A stretch of 64,000 nt of DNA, from positions 1,488,001 through 1,552,000 of the forward strand of contig CANMGU010000001.1 of the NCBI GenBank assembly GCA_947497455.1, written 5' to 3'. The stretch comes from an uncultured Sphingomonadaceae bacterium. GTDB lineage: Bacteria > Pseudomonadota > Alphaproteobacteria > Sphingomonadales > Sphingomonadaceae. The notes beneath the pieces were generated by a model. It saw nothing but the letters and a program-made list of their open reading frames with translations. It had not been told where the DNA came from and made no database searches. Positions 48,806 through 57,403 of this stretch are shown piece by piece. The position numbers and the translations under genes were made by a program. The number at the start of each line of letters is the position of its first letter. Position 1 is the first letter of the stretch.

Positions 48806-49860
48806 CAGTCGGAGACACCGGAATCATAGCTGTTCAAGAGCCGTTGAGCATCTTGATAGAGCGCGTTACCTGACCATTTTGTGACCAGATCTGAAGCCTT
48901 GTCACCATCTATGTCCTTGTAGGATGCTGGTGTAAGCAATTGACCACTGCCATCCAGTATTCCGAATATCGACAATGCCTGTTCTGTAGTCAGGTTCACA
49001 GCACGCATCGTCAAGACGAGACGTATCATATTTGGTTCTGCAGTAAACCGGATCAGTTGATCGACCGATAAATCCGAGCGACCTGCCAGACGCGCGAGAA
49101 ACAGATCCAGGCCATCATGCAAAGGATGCAGGTTCTCTGAACCTTGGTCCAATGGGTCGACAAGCTGTGCCAACCGCCTTGCCCGGTTTTGCGTCGCCGC
49201 GCCTTCATCATGACTACCAAGCAGCCTTTCAGCGGCCTTGGAAAGTTCCGGTCCATCATAGCCTGACAGTTTTTGCAATGCTGCGACAATCGGCCATGTC
49301 AGTGCGAATATTATATCGGCAGGCAAATTGTCGATATGAGAATGAATTGATCCAGGGCCTGCATTGTCGCGGCTTTGTGCGACGAGGAGAGCCATCGCGG
49401 CGTCTGCAACTGCAGAATCCTCGTTATCCAGGTGACGCGTCCAGACCGTTTCCAGATCTGCCTGCGATATCTTTTGCGCAAGACGCGCGCCTAGCTCAAC
49501 CCGCTGTACGCTCACGAAAACGTGATCAAGCAGCGCTTTGCTTTCCAGAAGTCCCGCCTTTTGAAGAAGCCCGTAGCTATGACCTCTGCTGCTATTGCCT
49601 ATCTCGATGATCGTGTCATGCGTCAAACCGAAGTCTTTGGCTGCGATCAGGCATATCTCAGCTTCAATATCCTGCACGATAGCCCGCAGATACTGACGAC
49701 CATTGGACAGCATCCGATCTGATAAAATTACGTCCGACTTGGGGAATAAAGCCGCAGCAAGATCATCAGATATATAAGCGCTGGAAGCACTTATCGCAGC
49801 AGCTTGCTGGACAAGGCCAACGCCTGAATTCTGATCCATTAAAATATCTCGCTTCGCCAT
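48805..49860 (-). CDS. DUF2336 domain-containing protein
   Basis: A 351-residue, mainly helical soluble protein of the DUF2336 family common in Alphaproteobacteria, often beside signalling genes. The pattern LSDRMLSNGRQYLRAIVQDIE and the paired helical repeats with LLVAQSRDNAG and WPIVAALQKL fit the family, although assignment is from overall resemblance. No catalytic motif is seen. Its stop shares a base with the kinase start downstream, so the two are translationally coupled. ATG at 49839 is an alternative start. Confidence 0.72.
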   Translation of the reverse strand: MAKRDILMDQNSGVGLVQQAAAISASSAYISDDLAAALFPKSDVILSDRMLSNGRQYLRAIVQDIEAEICLIAAKDFGLTHDTIIEIGNSSRGHSYGLLQKAGLLESKALLDHVFVSVQRVELGARLAQKISQADLETVWTRHLDNEDSAVADAAMALLVAQSRDNAGPGSIHSHIDNLPADIIFALTWPIVAALQKLSGYDGPELSKAAERLLGSHDEGAATQNRARRLAQLVDPLDQGSENLHPLHDGLDLFLARLAGRSDLSVDQLIRFTAEPNMIRLVLTMRAVNLTTEQALSIFGILDGSGQLLTPASYKDIDGDKASDLVTKWSGNALYQDAQRLLNSYDSGVSD

Positions 49861-49911
49861 AGAGTTCGACGTAAGCTAATGTGGTTAATATCTGGCTAAG
49901 TGCAATATGTT

Positions 49912-51114
49912 CTATTTGCTGGAATTCTGCGGCACTGACAACAACCAGCGGTCGTTTTGCGCTACAACGAGATAAGCCAAACAGAACAGAGCAGCAAAAT
50001 ATAAGCCTATCGAGAAGAAACCAAACCCACTAGCAACAATAAATATTATTAAAATCAAAGAGATATTTGGCTTTACCCAATCCAAACGAAGATTATCCGG
50101 CGCAGAGTGAACCATCCACAAATTTCCGAAGAATAGTATCAACACGGTCAAATTTCCAAACAGCGCCTCCGCCGGAGACATGCGTAGAACTGAAACTGTC
50201 AAAACGATCGCTACCATCACGCAGAAAAGCGGGCTTATTGGTCCATAGTTTTCGTCAAGCGTTGAAAATATCGATATCCGCTTTCGCATTTGCATTGAGA
50301 CTGAACCAATCAATAGAAACACCAGCGCGACAACGGGCCAGTCCAGAACAGCCAAGGCAATGGCACTCAGCCCAATAACAATGCTTCCAATGCCGAGATA
50401 TTTCTTAGAATTCGGCCTTTTCCAAAGAAATGGCAGCGTCTTGCGCATCAAAGGCCAGCTGACCAGGCGATCGAGAAAATTCTGTTTGGAAAGCCGAACC
50501 TTGCCAATTCTCCTATTCTGGTAGGTGATTGCCGCATCAGCGTTCAGCACTTGTGTAACTGCATCCGATTGCAAATCGTCATCCGACAGAACTTCACGCC
50601 GACATTCCGACTGCACTGCCGTTCGCAGCAATGCCGAGCCGATATCCCAATCATCTGGAATCTGGGAGATCTCGGAAAGGCGCTCCGCCTTTACCAGCGC
50701 AATGCCAAGCCAACGATGCCCCAGATCAATGCGCTCAAAATCCGCATATTCCTCTGCATTTACAACAACATAAATCAGTTCGCTTGACTGTTTCGAAAGA
50801 TGCGCCTCGATCGATTGATCTGGAAAAATTCCATCACTTAGAAAAATTAAATCATCTTCGTCCGACGCATATTGCCCGAGATCAGAAACATTGCGGGCAA
50901 TCTCGACATCAATTTCCTGCTGGACGAGGCTGTCTGTATATTGAAGTAAGCCACTATGCATGGCTGGGCTCAGGAAGATGATTTTCTCCGCACCCATATT
51001 ACGGGCCGAACACACTTGCCTTTCCACAATGGTGGCATCGAATAGCGGCAGCATTCCAACCGGGCCATCGCCTGCGGAAACCTCTGTGGACAAGGAAATA
51101 AGTGCCAGTCTCAA
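49912..51114 (-). CDS. Nucleotidyltransferase-like membrane protein, function unknown
   Basis: I do not recognise a named family. The 400-residue protein has an N-terminal domain (about 1-200) with a pattern like sugar nucleotidyltransferases (LPLFDATIVERQVCSARNMGAEKIIFLS contains the PLF...ERQV...GA spacing) but no Lys/Arg-rich nucleotide loop. Six membrane helices follow (about 238-285 as two, 297-318, 322-343, and two at 352-390). The layout recalls fused nucleotidyltransferase/CDP-alcohol transferase proteins, but the CDP-alcohol signature is absent. The start is TTG at 51114 with GGGA upstream. Confidence 0.6.
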   Translation of the reverse strand: MRLALISLSTEVSAGDGPVGMLPLFDATIVERQVCSARNMGAEKIIFLSPAMHSGLLQYTDSLVQQEIDVEIARNVSDLGQYASDEDDLIFLSDGIFPDQSIEAHLSKQSSELIYVVVNAEEYADFERIDLGHRWLGIALVKAERLSEISQIPDDWDIGSALLRTAVQSECRREVLSDDDLQSDAVTQVLNADAAITYQNRRIGKVRLSKQNFLDRLVSWPLMRKTLPFLWKRPNSKKYLGIGSIVIGLSAIALAVLDWPVVALVFLLIGSVSMQMRKRISIFSTLDENYGPISPLFCVMVAIVLTVSVLRMSPAEALFGNLTVLILFFGNLWMVHSAPDNLRLDWVKPNISLILIIFIVASGFGFFSIGLYFAALFCLAYLVVAQNDRWLLSVPQNSSK

Positions 51115-51221
51115 AAAGTTTATCCCAAATTGCCAGTCAGATGACTTGGGCTTCTTATAGGATCTTCAATGAGGGCATCAAAGCGATATTTGACGATTAT
51201 CAGTCGCCATTAGCAAACAGC

Positions 51222-51530
51222 TTAGTCGCGATGGTTTTCGATCGCCGCTATTGCCCGTTCCAACTTTCTGAGCACCGTCGGCTCTCCAGGAGCAGCCGTT
51301 GCAGCTTCTTCAGCCAGCGCAATGACATGCGTCGCCCCAAAGCTTGCCGCCAGCCCCTTCAGGCGCCATGCTGCATATTCCCAATTGGCATCGCAACGTG
51401 CGCGGTGAAGTAAATCCACCTGACGTTTTGCGCTCTCTAGAAAAGCTGTGCGTAACTCCGCAATGAGTGACTGATCGTCACCAACTGCAGCGGCTAATGC
51501 TGCGTCGAGCGCTCCATAATCGAATGACAT
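51222..51530 (-). CDS. Hpt-like protein lacking the phosphorylated histidine
   Basis: A 102-residue helical protein with the histidine-phosphotransfer (Hpt) pattern. The active segment reads AAWRLKGLAASFGA; functional Hpt domains have His where Trp55 stands (A-A-H-R-L-K-G). The following Lys-Gly and the small residues of the helix are kept, so the fold should be preserved without phosphotransfer. It is the first gene of the minus-strand cluster that ends in the Pro252 kinase, and is divergent from the coiled-coil gene across 69 bases. Confidence 0.78.
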   Translation of the reverse strand: MSFDYGALDAALAAAVGDDQSLIAELRTAFLESAKRQVDLLHRARCDANWEYAAWRLKGLAASFGATHVIALAEEAATAAPGEPTVLRKLERAIAAIENHRD

Positions 51531-51599
51531 GAGAGTTTCTTAGGGTGCCATGGTTAACTTATAGTTTCTCTGAGCGATTTTTTAGGGTAAATACGACTC

Positions 51600-53945
51600 A
51601 TGACAAGTGGATCAAAAATTATCGGGATCAGACGTGACCGCGGCGAGGAGCCGCATATGGAGCATGTCGAATTTGACGAAACTGATGGCGGCGATGCCCT
51701 AGAGCTTGAAGATGAAAGTCACGACGGTTCAGAGGAAATCGAGACGGATCAACAGGTTGATGAAATCAATGCTGAAGACGAATGGAGTCATTATTCGGAC
51801 GAAGATCATGTCCCGGCCTCTAAGACGCAATATATTGCGCCAGTGCTGTTGGGTCTTGCTGTAGCGCTTTGGACCGGCTTTTTTGCGTGGGCCAATCGAG
51901 ACATATTTACAACAATCCCTACTATGAAGGGCGGGATTGATCTGCTTTCACAATATTGTCTGCCTCTTGCGACCTTCGCGATCCTTTATCTTCTCTATAT
52001 GCGTAACAGCAGCCGGGAGGCAAAGCGCTTCGATGATGTGGCATCCTCTCTAAGAGCGGAATCGGAGCAGTTGGAATACCGGCTGAAGACCGTAAATAAC
52101 GAACTGGCCATGGCGCGGGAATTTCTGGCCGGCGAAACCAGAGAGTTGGAAACCCTGGGTTCCCAATCCTCGGAGAAACTCAACAAGGCTGCAAGCAACA
52201 TCAAAACGGCGTTGAGCGATGGTCTCTCCAAAATGAAAAAATTGGATGATGTCGGCGGTGCTGCTTATAAAAACCTGGAACAGCTTCGCGAGCATCTTCC
52301 TGTCGTGATCAACACCGCAAAAGATGTGACCAACCAGATCGGAAATTCCGGACGGTCTGCTCAGGCCGAGATTGCCGCAATGGTTACGACGCTGAAGCGC
52401 GTCGGTGATGTTGGCGCTGCTGCGAAGCAGAGTCTTGATGAATTGACTCAACGATCAGAGGACTCGCTCGTCAACCTCTCTGAGACCGCAGAAGATATCA
52501 AAGAAAAATTTGCGAAACAGTTGGGCGAAGCGGAAGCAGGATCGACGCGCATTGCCAGCGTCATGAAAAACGCATCCACCGAAGTTATTGATGCTCTTCA
52601 TAAGACCCGGGCTGAACTTGCAACTGAAACATCTGAAAGTTCGCAGGCAATCAGAGCCGACCTCGCGGAACTGGAAGAAACGCTTACTCTGGTTGGCAAA
52701 ACCGCCGATGATGAAGATGCGCGTCTGAAAGAACTTGTTTCGGATCTTCATCAGACGATCACAGAAATCACGACCAAGGTCGAAACTCTGGACAACGAAA
52801 GCGGCGAAAAAACCGCCAAGCTGGCTTTCGCAATGACTGCTCTGGAACAGAATAGCGATGCGTTGCAGAAATCAATTGCAGAAGGTCATAGTACTGCCGA
52901 TGACATGATTGAGCGGATGGAACAGCTGCTTGTGGCGCTCGACAGCGGCGCCAGAGAACTTGATGAAACCCTTCCAGCAGCCTTTGATCGCATGAACGAA
53001 AAGTCAGAGGCCAGCTCTGCCTTGTTCGGTCGGATGGCCGAAGAAGCGGCAAAAGTCGGTCAAGTTACGGATGACGTAACCTCAAAAATTGAAAAGTCCG
53101 ATGAGGCAATTGAAGAACAGCGTGCCAAGCTCGCCAAGCTAAGCGATGATGGCAATATTGCCACCGACAATGTTTTGATGAAAATTGATGGTCTTGCAAA
53201 AGAACTGCAAGAGGTACGTGATCAAAATGAGGCTCTGGCCGAGAGTGCTGGTGAAAAACTTATCAGTGCATTGCTCCGGGTCAAAGAAACTGCAAGACAG
53301 GCATCGGAACATTCACGCGATGCACTAGAAAAATCGATCGCCGGTTCTGCAGATGCCTTTGAGAAAGTAAGCGAAGAAGCACTGAACAAGATTATTGATG
53401 AGAAGATTTCATCAATAGCGCCGAAGCTTGAAACCGCCGTTTCCAAAGCGGTTGCAACCACGGAATCCACCGCCGGACATCTGACCAGTCAGCTCAACGC
53501 GATTGAGGATATGACGACCAAGCTTGAGCAACGCATATTGTTCGCAAAGGAAAAAGCCGAGCAAAGCAGCGACGAGAATTTCACACGCCGTGTAGCGCTT
53601 TTGACTGAATCGCTAAACTCAACAGCGATTGATGTGACCAAGCTCATGTCGAACGAAGTAACCGACACTGAATGGGCCGCCTATTTGAAAGGTGACCGGG
53701 GTATCTTCACGCGCCGGGCCGTTCGCCTTCTGGATGCGGGAGAGGTTCGCGAAATATTGACCGAATATGACAATAACTCGGAGTTCCGCGAACATGTGAA
53801 CCGCTATATCCATGATTTCGAGACGATGTTGCGCGGCGTGCTCGCCACGCGCGACGGCAGCGCGATCAGCGTCACGCTCTTATCTTCGGATATCGGCAAG
53901 CTTTACGTCGCGTTGGCGCAGGCTATCGAGCGTCTTCGCAACTAG
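51600..53945 (+). CDS. Large membrane-anchored coiled-coil protein
   Basis: A 781-residue protein of unknown function. Residues 1-75 are highly acidic and cytoplasmic, two membrane helices follow (about 77-97 and 114-134), then more than 500 residues of predicted coiled coil with repeated hydrophobic spacing and many Glu/Lys/Ala. Residues 690-781 form a distinct globular end (VTDTEWAAYLKGDRGIF, EVREILTEYDNN). The layout resembles the Caulobacter polarity factor TipN (two helices plus long coiled coil), but the globular end argues against simple orthology. It reads away from the degenerate signalling cluster. Confidence 0.72.
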   Translation: MTSGSKIIGIRRDRGEEPHMEHVEFDETDGGDALELEDESHDGSEEIETDQQVDEINAEDEWSHYSDEDHVPASKTQYIAPVLLGLAVALWTGFFAWANRDIFTTIPTMKGGIDLLSQYCLPLATFAILYLLYMRNSSREAKRFDDVASSLRAESEQLEYRLKTVNNELAMAREFLAGETRELETLGSQSSEKLNKAASNIKTALSDGLSKMKKLDDVGGAAYKNLEQLREHLPVVINTAKDVTNQIGNSGRSAQAEIAAMVTTLKRVGDVGAAAKQSLDELTQRSEDSLVNLSETAEDIKEKFAKQLGEAEAGSTRIASVMKNASTEVIDALHKTRAELATETSESSQAIRADLAELEETLTLVGKTADDEDARLKELVSDLHQTITEITTKVETLDNESGEKTAKLAFAMTALEQNSDALQKSIAEGHSTADDMIERMEQLLVALDSGARELDETLPAAFDRMNEKSEASSALFGRMAEEAAKVGQVTDDVTSKIEKSDEAIEEQRAKLAKLSDDGNIATDNVLMKIDGLAKELQEVRDQNEALAESAGEKLISALLRVKETARQASEHSRDALEKSIAGSADAFEKVSEEALNKIIDEKISSIAPKLETAVSKAVATTESTAGHLTSQLNAIEDMTTKLEQRILFAKEKAEQSSDENFTRRVALLTESLNSTAIDVTKLMSNEVTDTEWAAYLKGDRGIFTRRAVRLLDAGEVREILTEYDNNSEFREHVNRYIHDFETMLRGVLATRDGSAISVTLLSSDIGKLYVALAQAIERLRN

Positions 53946-53961
53946 GACTGCCAACCGCAAA

Positions 53962-54246
53962 CTATTGCTGTTCCAGTCGTTCACGGCTGCCAAAAAAGTC
54001 GATATCGTCAACTGTGATCCACTGATAGGAATAGTTGAGATAAAATAAGCCGAAAGCCAATGTTGCCAGCAGGGTGGTAAAGCCCAAAATCCGGCCTGGC
54101 CTGAAATTGACCGGTGCCCCATCGGCTTGACCCTTGACCATCTCCATGCCCGATTCAGAGTGGCTGCGTATGCCAAAGGGCAATATTATGAAGGCTGAAA
54201 GCACCCAGAACAGAACATAGATGGCGAGAATGGACGTCCAAGCCAT
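53962..54246 (-). CDS. DUF1467 family membrane protein
   Basis: A 94-residue membrane protein with two helices (about 4-24 and 51-72). The segment WVLSAFIILPFGIRSH and the following GAPVNFRPGRILGFTT are the DUF1467 signature. The family is alphaproteobacterial, of unknown function, and often near nuo genes, as here. It lies five bases after the RNase J gene on the same strand. Confidence 0.88.
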   Translation of the reverse strand: MAWTSILAIYVLFWVLSAFIILPFGIRSHSESGMEMVKGQADGAPVNFRPGRILGFTTLLATLAFGLFYLNYSYQWITVDDIDFFGSRERLEQQ

Positions 54247-54251
54247 TGATG

Positions 54252-55892
54252 TCAGGCCTCAACAACCAGAACCGAAACGACTGGTTTTTTGCCGGTCCAT
54301 TCGGTTGCGCTGCGTCTGACCAGCAAACGAAGCTCTTCGGAAAACCTGTCGATATCCCCTACCGGTTTTTTGAATTTCTTCATGATCGTCTCGTACATTT
54401 CGTCGAGGAAATCTTCCTCATCTTCTTCCAGCGGTACACCCAGCAGGCGCAACATTGGTTGCCCCATGATTTTGCCCTTATCATCAAGACCAACGGCTAC
54501 CGAGATACTACCATTATAGCCAATTTTCCGGCGTTCGTTAAGGGTCTTGCCATCCGCTGCTATGATCACATCACCATCGAGCACCAAGCGCCCTGTCCTC
54601 TCCTGGCTTATGATTTTCGGGCCATCAGGTGCGAGACGCACGACATCGCCATTTTGCTGAAAGATATTCTCCGGCACGCCCTGTTCCGCCGCAAAGCGGG
54701 CTTGTTCTTTCATGTGGCGAATCTCGCCATGCACCGGCACTAATATTTCAGGCCGTATCCACTTATACATATCGGCCAACTCGGGACGACCGGGATGACC
54801 GGACACATGAATATGTTCCTGCCGATCGGTTATCATCACAACGCCTTTGGCGGCGAGCTGGTTCTGTATACGGCCAATGGCTATCTCGTTGCCAGGTATC
54901 TGCTTTGACGAGAAAAGGACATGGTCGCCTTCGGTCAGTTTGATCTTGTGACTATCGCCTGCGATCCGCCCGAGCGCGGCTCTCGCTTCACCCTGCCCCC
55001 CGGTTGCAATAATCATGATCTCATCGCGGGGGATGGTCATCGCTTCATCAAAATCAACGGTCGGTGGAAAGTCTTTGAGATAGCCATTTTCGCGAGAATT
55101 CTCGATCATCCGATCAAGCGAACGGCCGGCAACACACAGCTGACGCCCCGCATGTTTCGCTACTTCCCCAAGCGTCTGCAGACGCGCGGCATTGGACGCG
55201 AAGGTTGTCACCAAAACACGATTGTCAAGATTTTCGACCACGCGCATGAGATTGCGATAGACATCGCCTTCCGATCCCGATGGCGCGTCATTAAAGACAT
55301 TGGTGGAATCACATACCATGGCCAATATCCCCTCATCGCCGACAGCGGTTAGCTGTTCCGGCGTCGATGGGATGCCGAGCATCGGTTCGTCATCCAGCTT
55401 CCAATCACCAGTATGGAAAATCTTGCCATAAGGCGTATCGATGAGCAGCGCGTTACCCTCTGCGATGCTATGCGCTATCGGCAGATAGCGAAATCCGAAC
55501 GGACCAAGATCAAAGCTGCCCTCATTGGGGATTATGTTGAGCTCGACGTCATTTTCCAGACCAGCTTCCGCCAGTTTCCGGCGGATAAGGCCCGCTGTAA
55601 ATGGTGTTGCATAGAGCGGAACATCGAGCTCGCCAGCAAAATAGGGTATGGCACCGATATGGTCCTCATGCCCGTGGGTCAGAACGATCCCGAGGAGGTT
55701 TTTGGATTGCTTCTCAATAAACTCCAGATCAGGCAGAACAAGATCAATGCCCGGATAGCCGGGATCGGCAAAGGTCATGCCGAGATCGACCATAACCCAT
55801 TTGCCATCGCAGCCATAGAGATTGACATTCATGCCGATCTCCGCCGACCCGCCAAGGGCCAGAAAGAGAAGTTCGTTTTTTGGTTTTATCAT
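54252..55892 (-). CDS. rnj: Ribonuclease J
   Basis: RNase J is a metallo-beta-lactamase/beta-CASP ribonuclease with endo- and 5'-exonuclease activity, acting in mRNA decay and rRNA maturation. The 546-residue protein has the zinc motif THGHEDHIGAIPY near 74, HTGDWKLD, the CDSTNVF motif and the beta-CASP HVSGHPGRPEL region. Its ATG shares one base with the coaX stop. It belongs to the nuoN-birA-coaX-rnj-DUF1467 run. Confidence 0.95.
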   Translation of the reverse strand: MIKPKNELLFLALGGSAEIGMNVNLYGCDGKWVMVDLGMTFADPGYPGIDLVLPDLEFIEKQSKNLLGIVLTHGHEDHIGAIPYFAGELDVPLYATPFTAGLIRRKLAEAGLENDVELNIIPNEGSFDLGPFGFRYLPIAHSIAEGNALLIDTPYGKIFHTGDWKLDDEPMLGIPSTPEQLTAVGDEGILAMVCDSTNVFNDAPSGSEGDVYRNLMRVVENLDNRVLVTTFASNAARLQTLGEVAKHAGRQLCVAGRSLDRMIENSRENGYLKDFPPTVDFDEAMTIPRDEIMIIATGGQGEARAALGRIAGDSHKIKLTEGDHVLFSSKQIPGNEIAIGRIQNQLAAKGVVMITDRQEHIHVSGHPGRPELADMYKWIRPEILVPVHGEIRHMKEQARFAAEQGVPENIFQQNGDVVRLAPDGPKIISQERTGRLVLDGDVIIAADGKTLNERRKIGYNGSISVAVGLDDKGKIMGQPMLRLLGVPLEEDEEDFLDEMYETIMKKFKKPVGDIDRFSEELRLLVRRSATEWTGKKPVVSVLVVEA

Positions 55893-56671
55893 TAGGTGTT
55901 AGTTGCTCTCTGGTAGAGGAATAGAAGTCCGCGCAAGGTAAGATCGGACTCGAGATGATCAAATACGTCAGTATGTTCATCAAATAATATGGAAAGGCCA
56001 CCGGTAGCGATCACTTTTGTCGGACGGCCAATTTGCGCCTTTGTGCGCTCAACCAGTCCTTCGATCATCCCGATATAGCCCCAGAATATGCCGATCAGCA
56101 TCTGGCTTTCGGTGGTTCGGCCAATGACATTTTCATCATCTGGTGCCTCTAGTGCAATGCGTGGAAGCTGGGCCGTTTTGCCAACCAGTGCATCCAGCGA
56201 CAAATTGATACCCGGCGCAATAACACCGCCCTTATAGGCCCCGTCATAGTCAGCTACATCAAAGGTGGTTGCTGTGCCAAAATCGATGATGACGACATCC
56301 TGCTTATATTTCTCATGGGCAGCAATGATGTTCAGGACGCGGTCGGCACCAACGGTATCCGGCTGGGTCACATCCAATGCCACACCCCATCCGGCGTCAC
56401 CGCGACCGGCAACCAGCGGGGTTACGCCGAAATATTTCTCGGACAACACTGTCAGATTATGCAATGCTCGCGGCACCACGGTGCCGATGATCACCGCATC
56501 AATCGCATCGATACCCAAACCGTTCAAATCGAGCAGTTGGCGAAGCCAGACGACATATTCATCCGCCGTACGACGCGGATCGGTCGCAATACGCCAGCGC
56601 GCCTTGATCTCCGCCCCTTCAAAAAGCGCAAATACAACATTGGTATTGCCAGCATCTATCGCGAGCAGCAT
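55892..56671 (-). CDS. coaX: Type III pantothenate kinase
   Basis: CoaX phosphorylates pantothenate, the first step of coenzyme A synthesis; type III enzymes are not inhibited by CoA. The 259-residue protein has [16 protein letters not shown] (Asp6), [11 protein letters not shown] and [13 protein letters not shown]. It lies 15 bases after birA and overlaps the RNase J start. Confidence 0.96.
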   Translation of the reverse strand: MLLAIDAGNTNVVFALFEGAEIKARWRIATDPRRTADEYVVWLRQLLDLNGLGIDAIDAVIIGTVVPRALHNLTVLSEKYFGVTPLVAGRGDAGWGVALDVTQPDTVGADRVLNIIAAHEKYKQDVVIIDFGTATTFDVADYDGAYKGGVIAPGINLSLDALVGKTAQLPRIALEAPDDENVIGRTTESQMLIGIFWGYIGMIEGLVERTKAQIGRPTKVIATGGLSILFDEHTDVFDHLESDLTLRGLLFLYQRATNT

Positions 56672-56686
56672 GTGTGATCCCTTCTT

Positions 56687-57403
56687 TTAACCGACATGAA
56701 CGTCACCGGCATGTATCTCGATAAGCGCTCCGTCCCGCTTTCTCAAGCGTAGCGCGCCATCGTCAGACAGACCGACATATTCACCCTCTAGACGTTCACC
56801 TTTTTCATCACTGGTCGAAAGGCGCGTTCCGATGGGATGCGCACATTGCTGCCACTCTTTCAAAATCGCGAGTAATCCCAGCTTCCGCCATGTATCAAGT
56901 GTCTCGGCGAATAGCTTCGCGAGAGTTTCCAGGAATTGCGCAGGGTTCGTATCCGAGTCCGCGCCTTCCTGATGAAGACTGGTCACCGTCCGGCCTTCTA
57001 GCTCAGGGGTCACGGTAATGTTCACCCCGATGCCAATAACAACCGCATCACCCGACCTCTCCAGCAAAATGCCGCAAATTTTTGAGCCGGAAACCAATAT
57101 GTCATTCGGCCATTTCAACCGTATATCCTGATGCGAAAGATAGGCACTTATTGCCTTGTGCACGGCTAGTGCTGCCACGAAAGACAGGGATGAAGGTGCG
57201 GGATCTTCCCTGCGGCAAGCCACTAAAGTGCTGCAATAGAGATTGCCTTCAGGGCTCTCCCATTTGCGACCCAATCGCCCGACACCGCCGCTTTGCTTTT
57301 CGGCGCGAAGCCAAAACCCTTCCTTTGCACCGCTTAAGGCGCGCGCTTTCATGTCCGCATTGGTGGATGCGGTTTCAGCTACCGTTTCTATATGAAAGGT
57401 CAG
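56687..57403 (-). CDS. birA: Biotin-[acetyl-CoA-carboxylase] ligase
   Basis: BirA attaches biotin to the carboxyl carrier protein; this version lacks a DNA-binding domain. Motifs are the biotin loop GGVGRLGRKWESPEGN, LKWPNDI and GIGVNI. The first standard start is ATG at 57352, but translation from there would omit the conserved ASTNAD segment, which is present in frame just upstream. Beyond that segment the only plausible starts are CTG (57403), used here, or ATT (57406), both overlapping the nuoN stop. An AGG lies seven bases before the CTG. The product from CTG is 238 residues. Confidence 0.82.
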   Translation of the reverse strand: MTFHIETVAETASTNADMKARALSGAKEGFWLRAEKQSGGVGRLGRKWESPEGNLYCSTLVACRREDPAPSSLSFVAALAVHKAISAYLSHQDIRLKWPNDILVSGSKICGILLERSGDAVVIGIGVNITVTPELEGRTVTSLHQEGADSDTNPAQFLETLAKLFAETLDTWRKLGLLAILKEWQQCAHPIGTRLSTSDEKGERLEGEYVGLSDDGALRLRKRDGALIEIHAGDVHVG

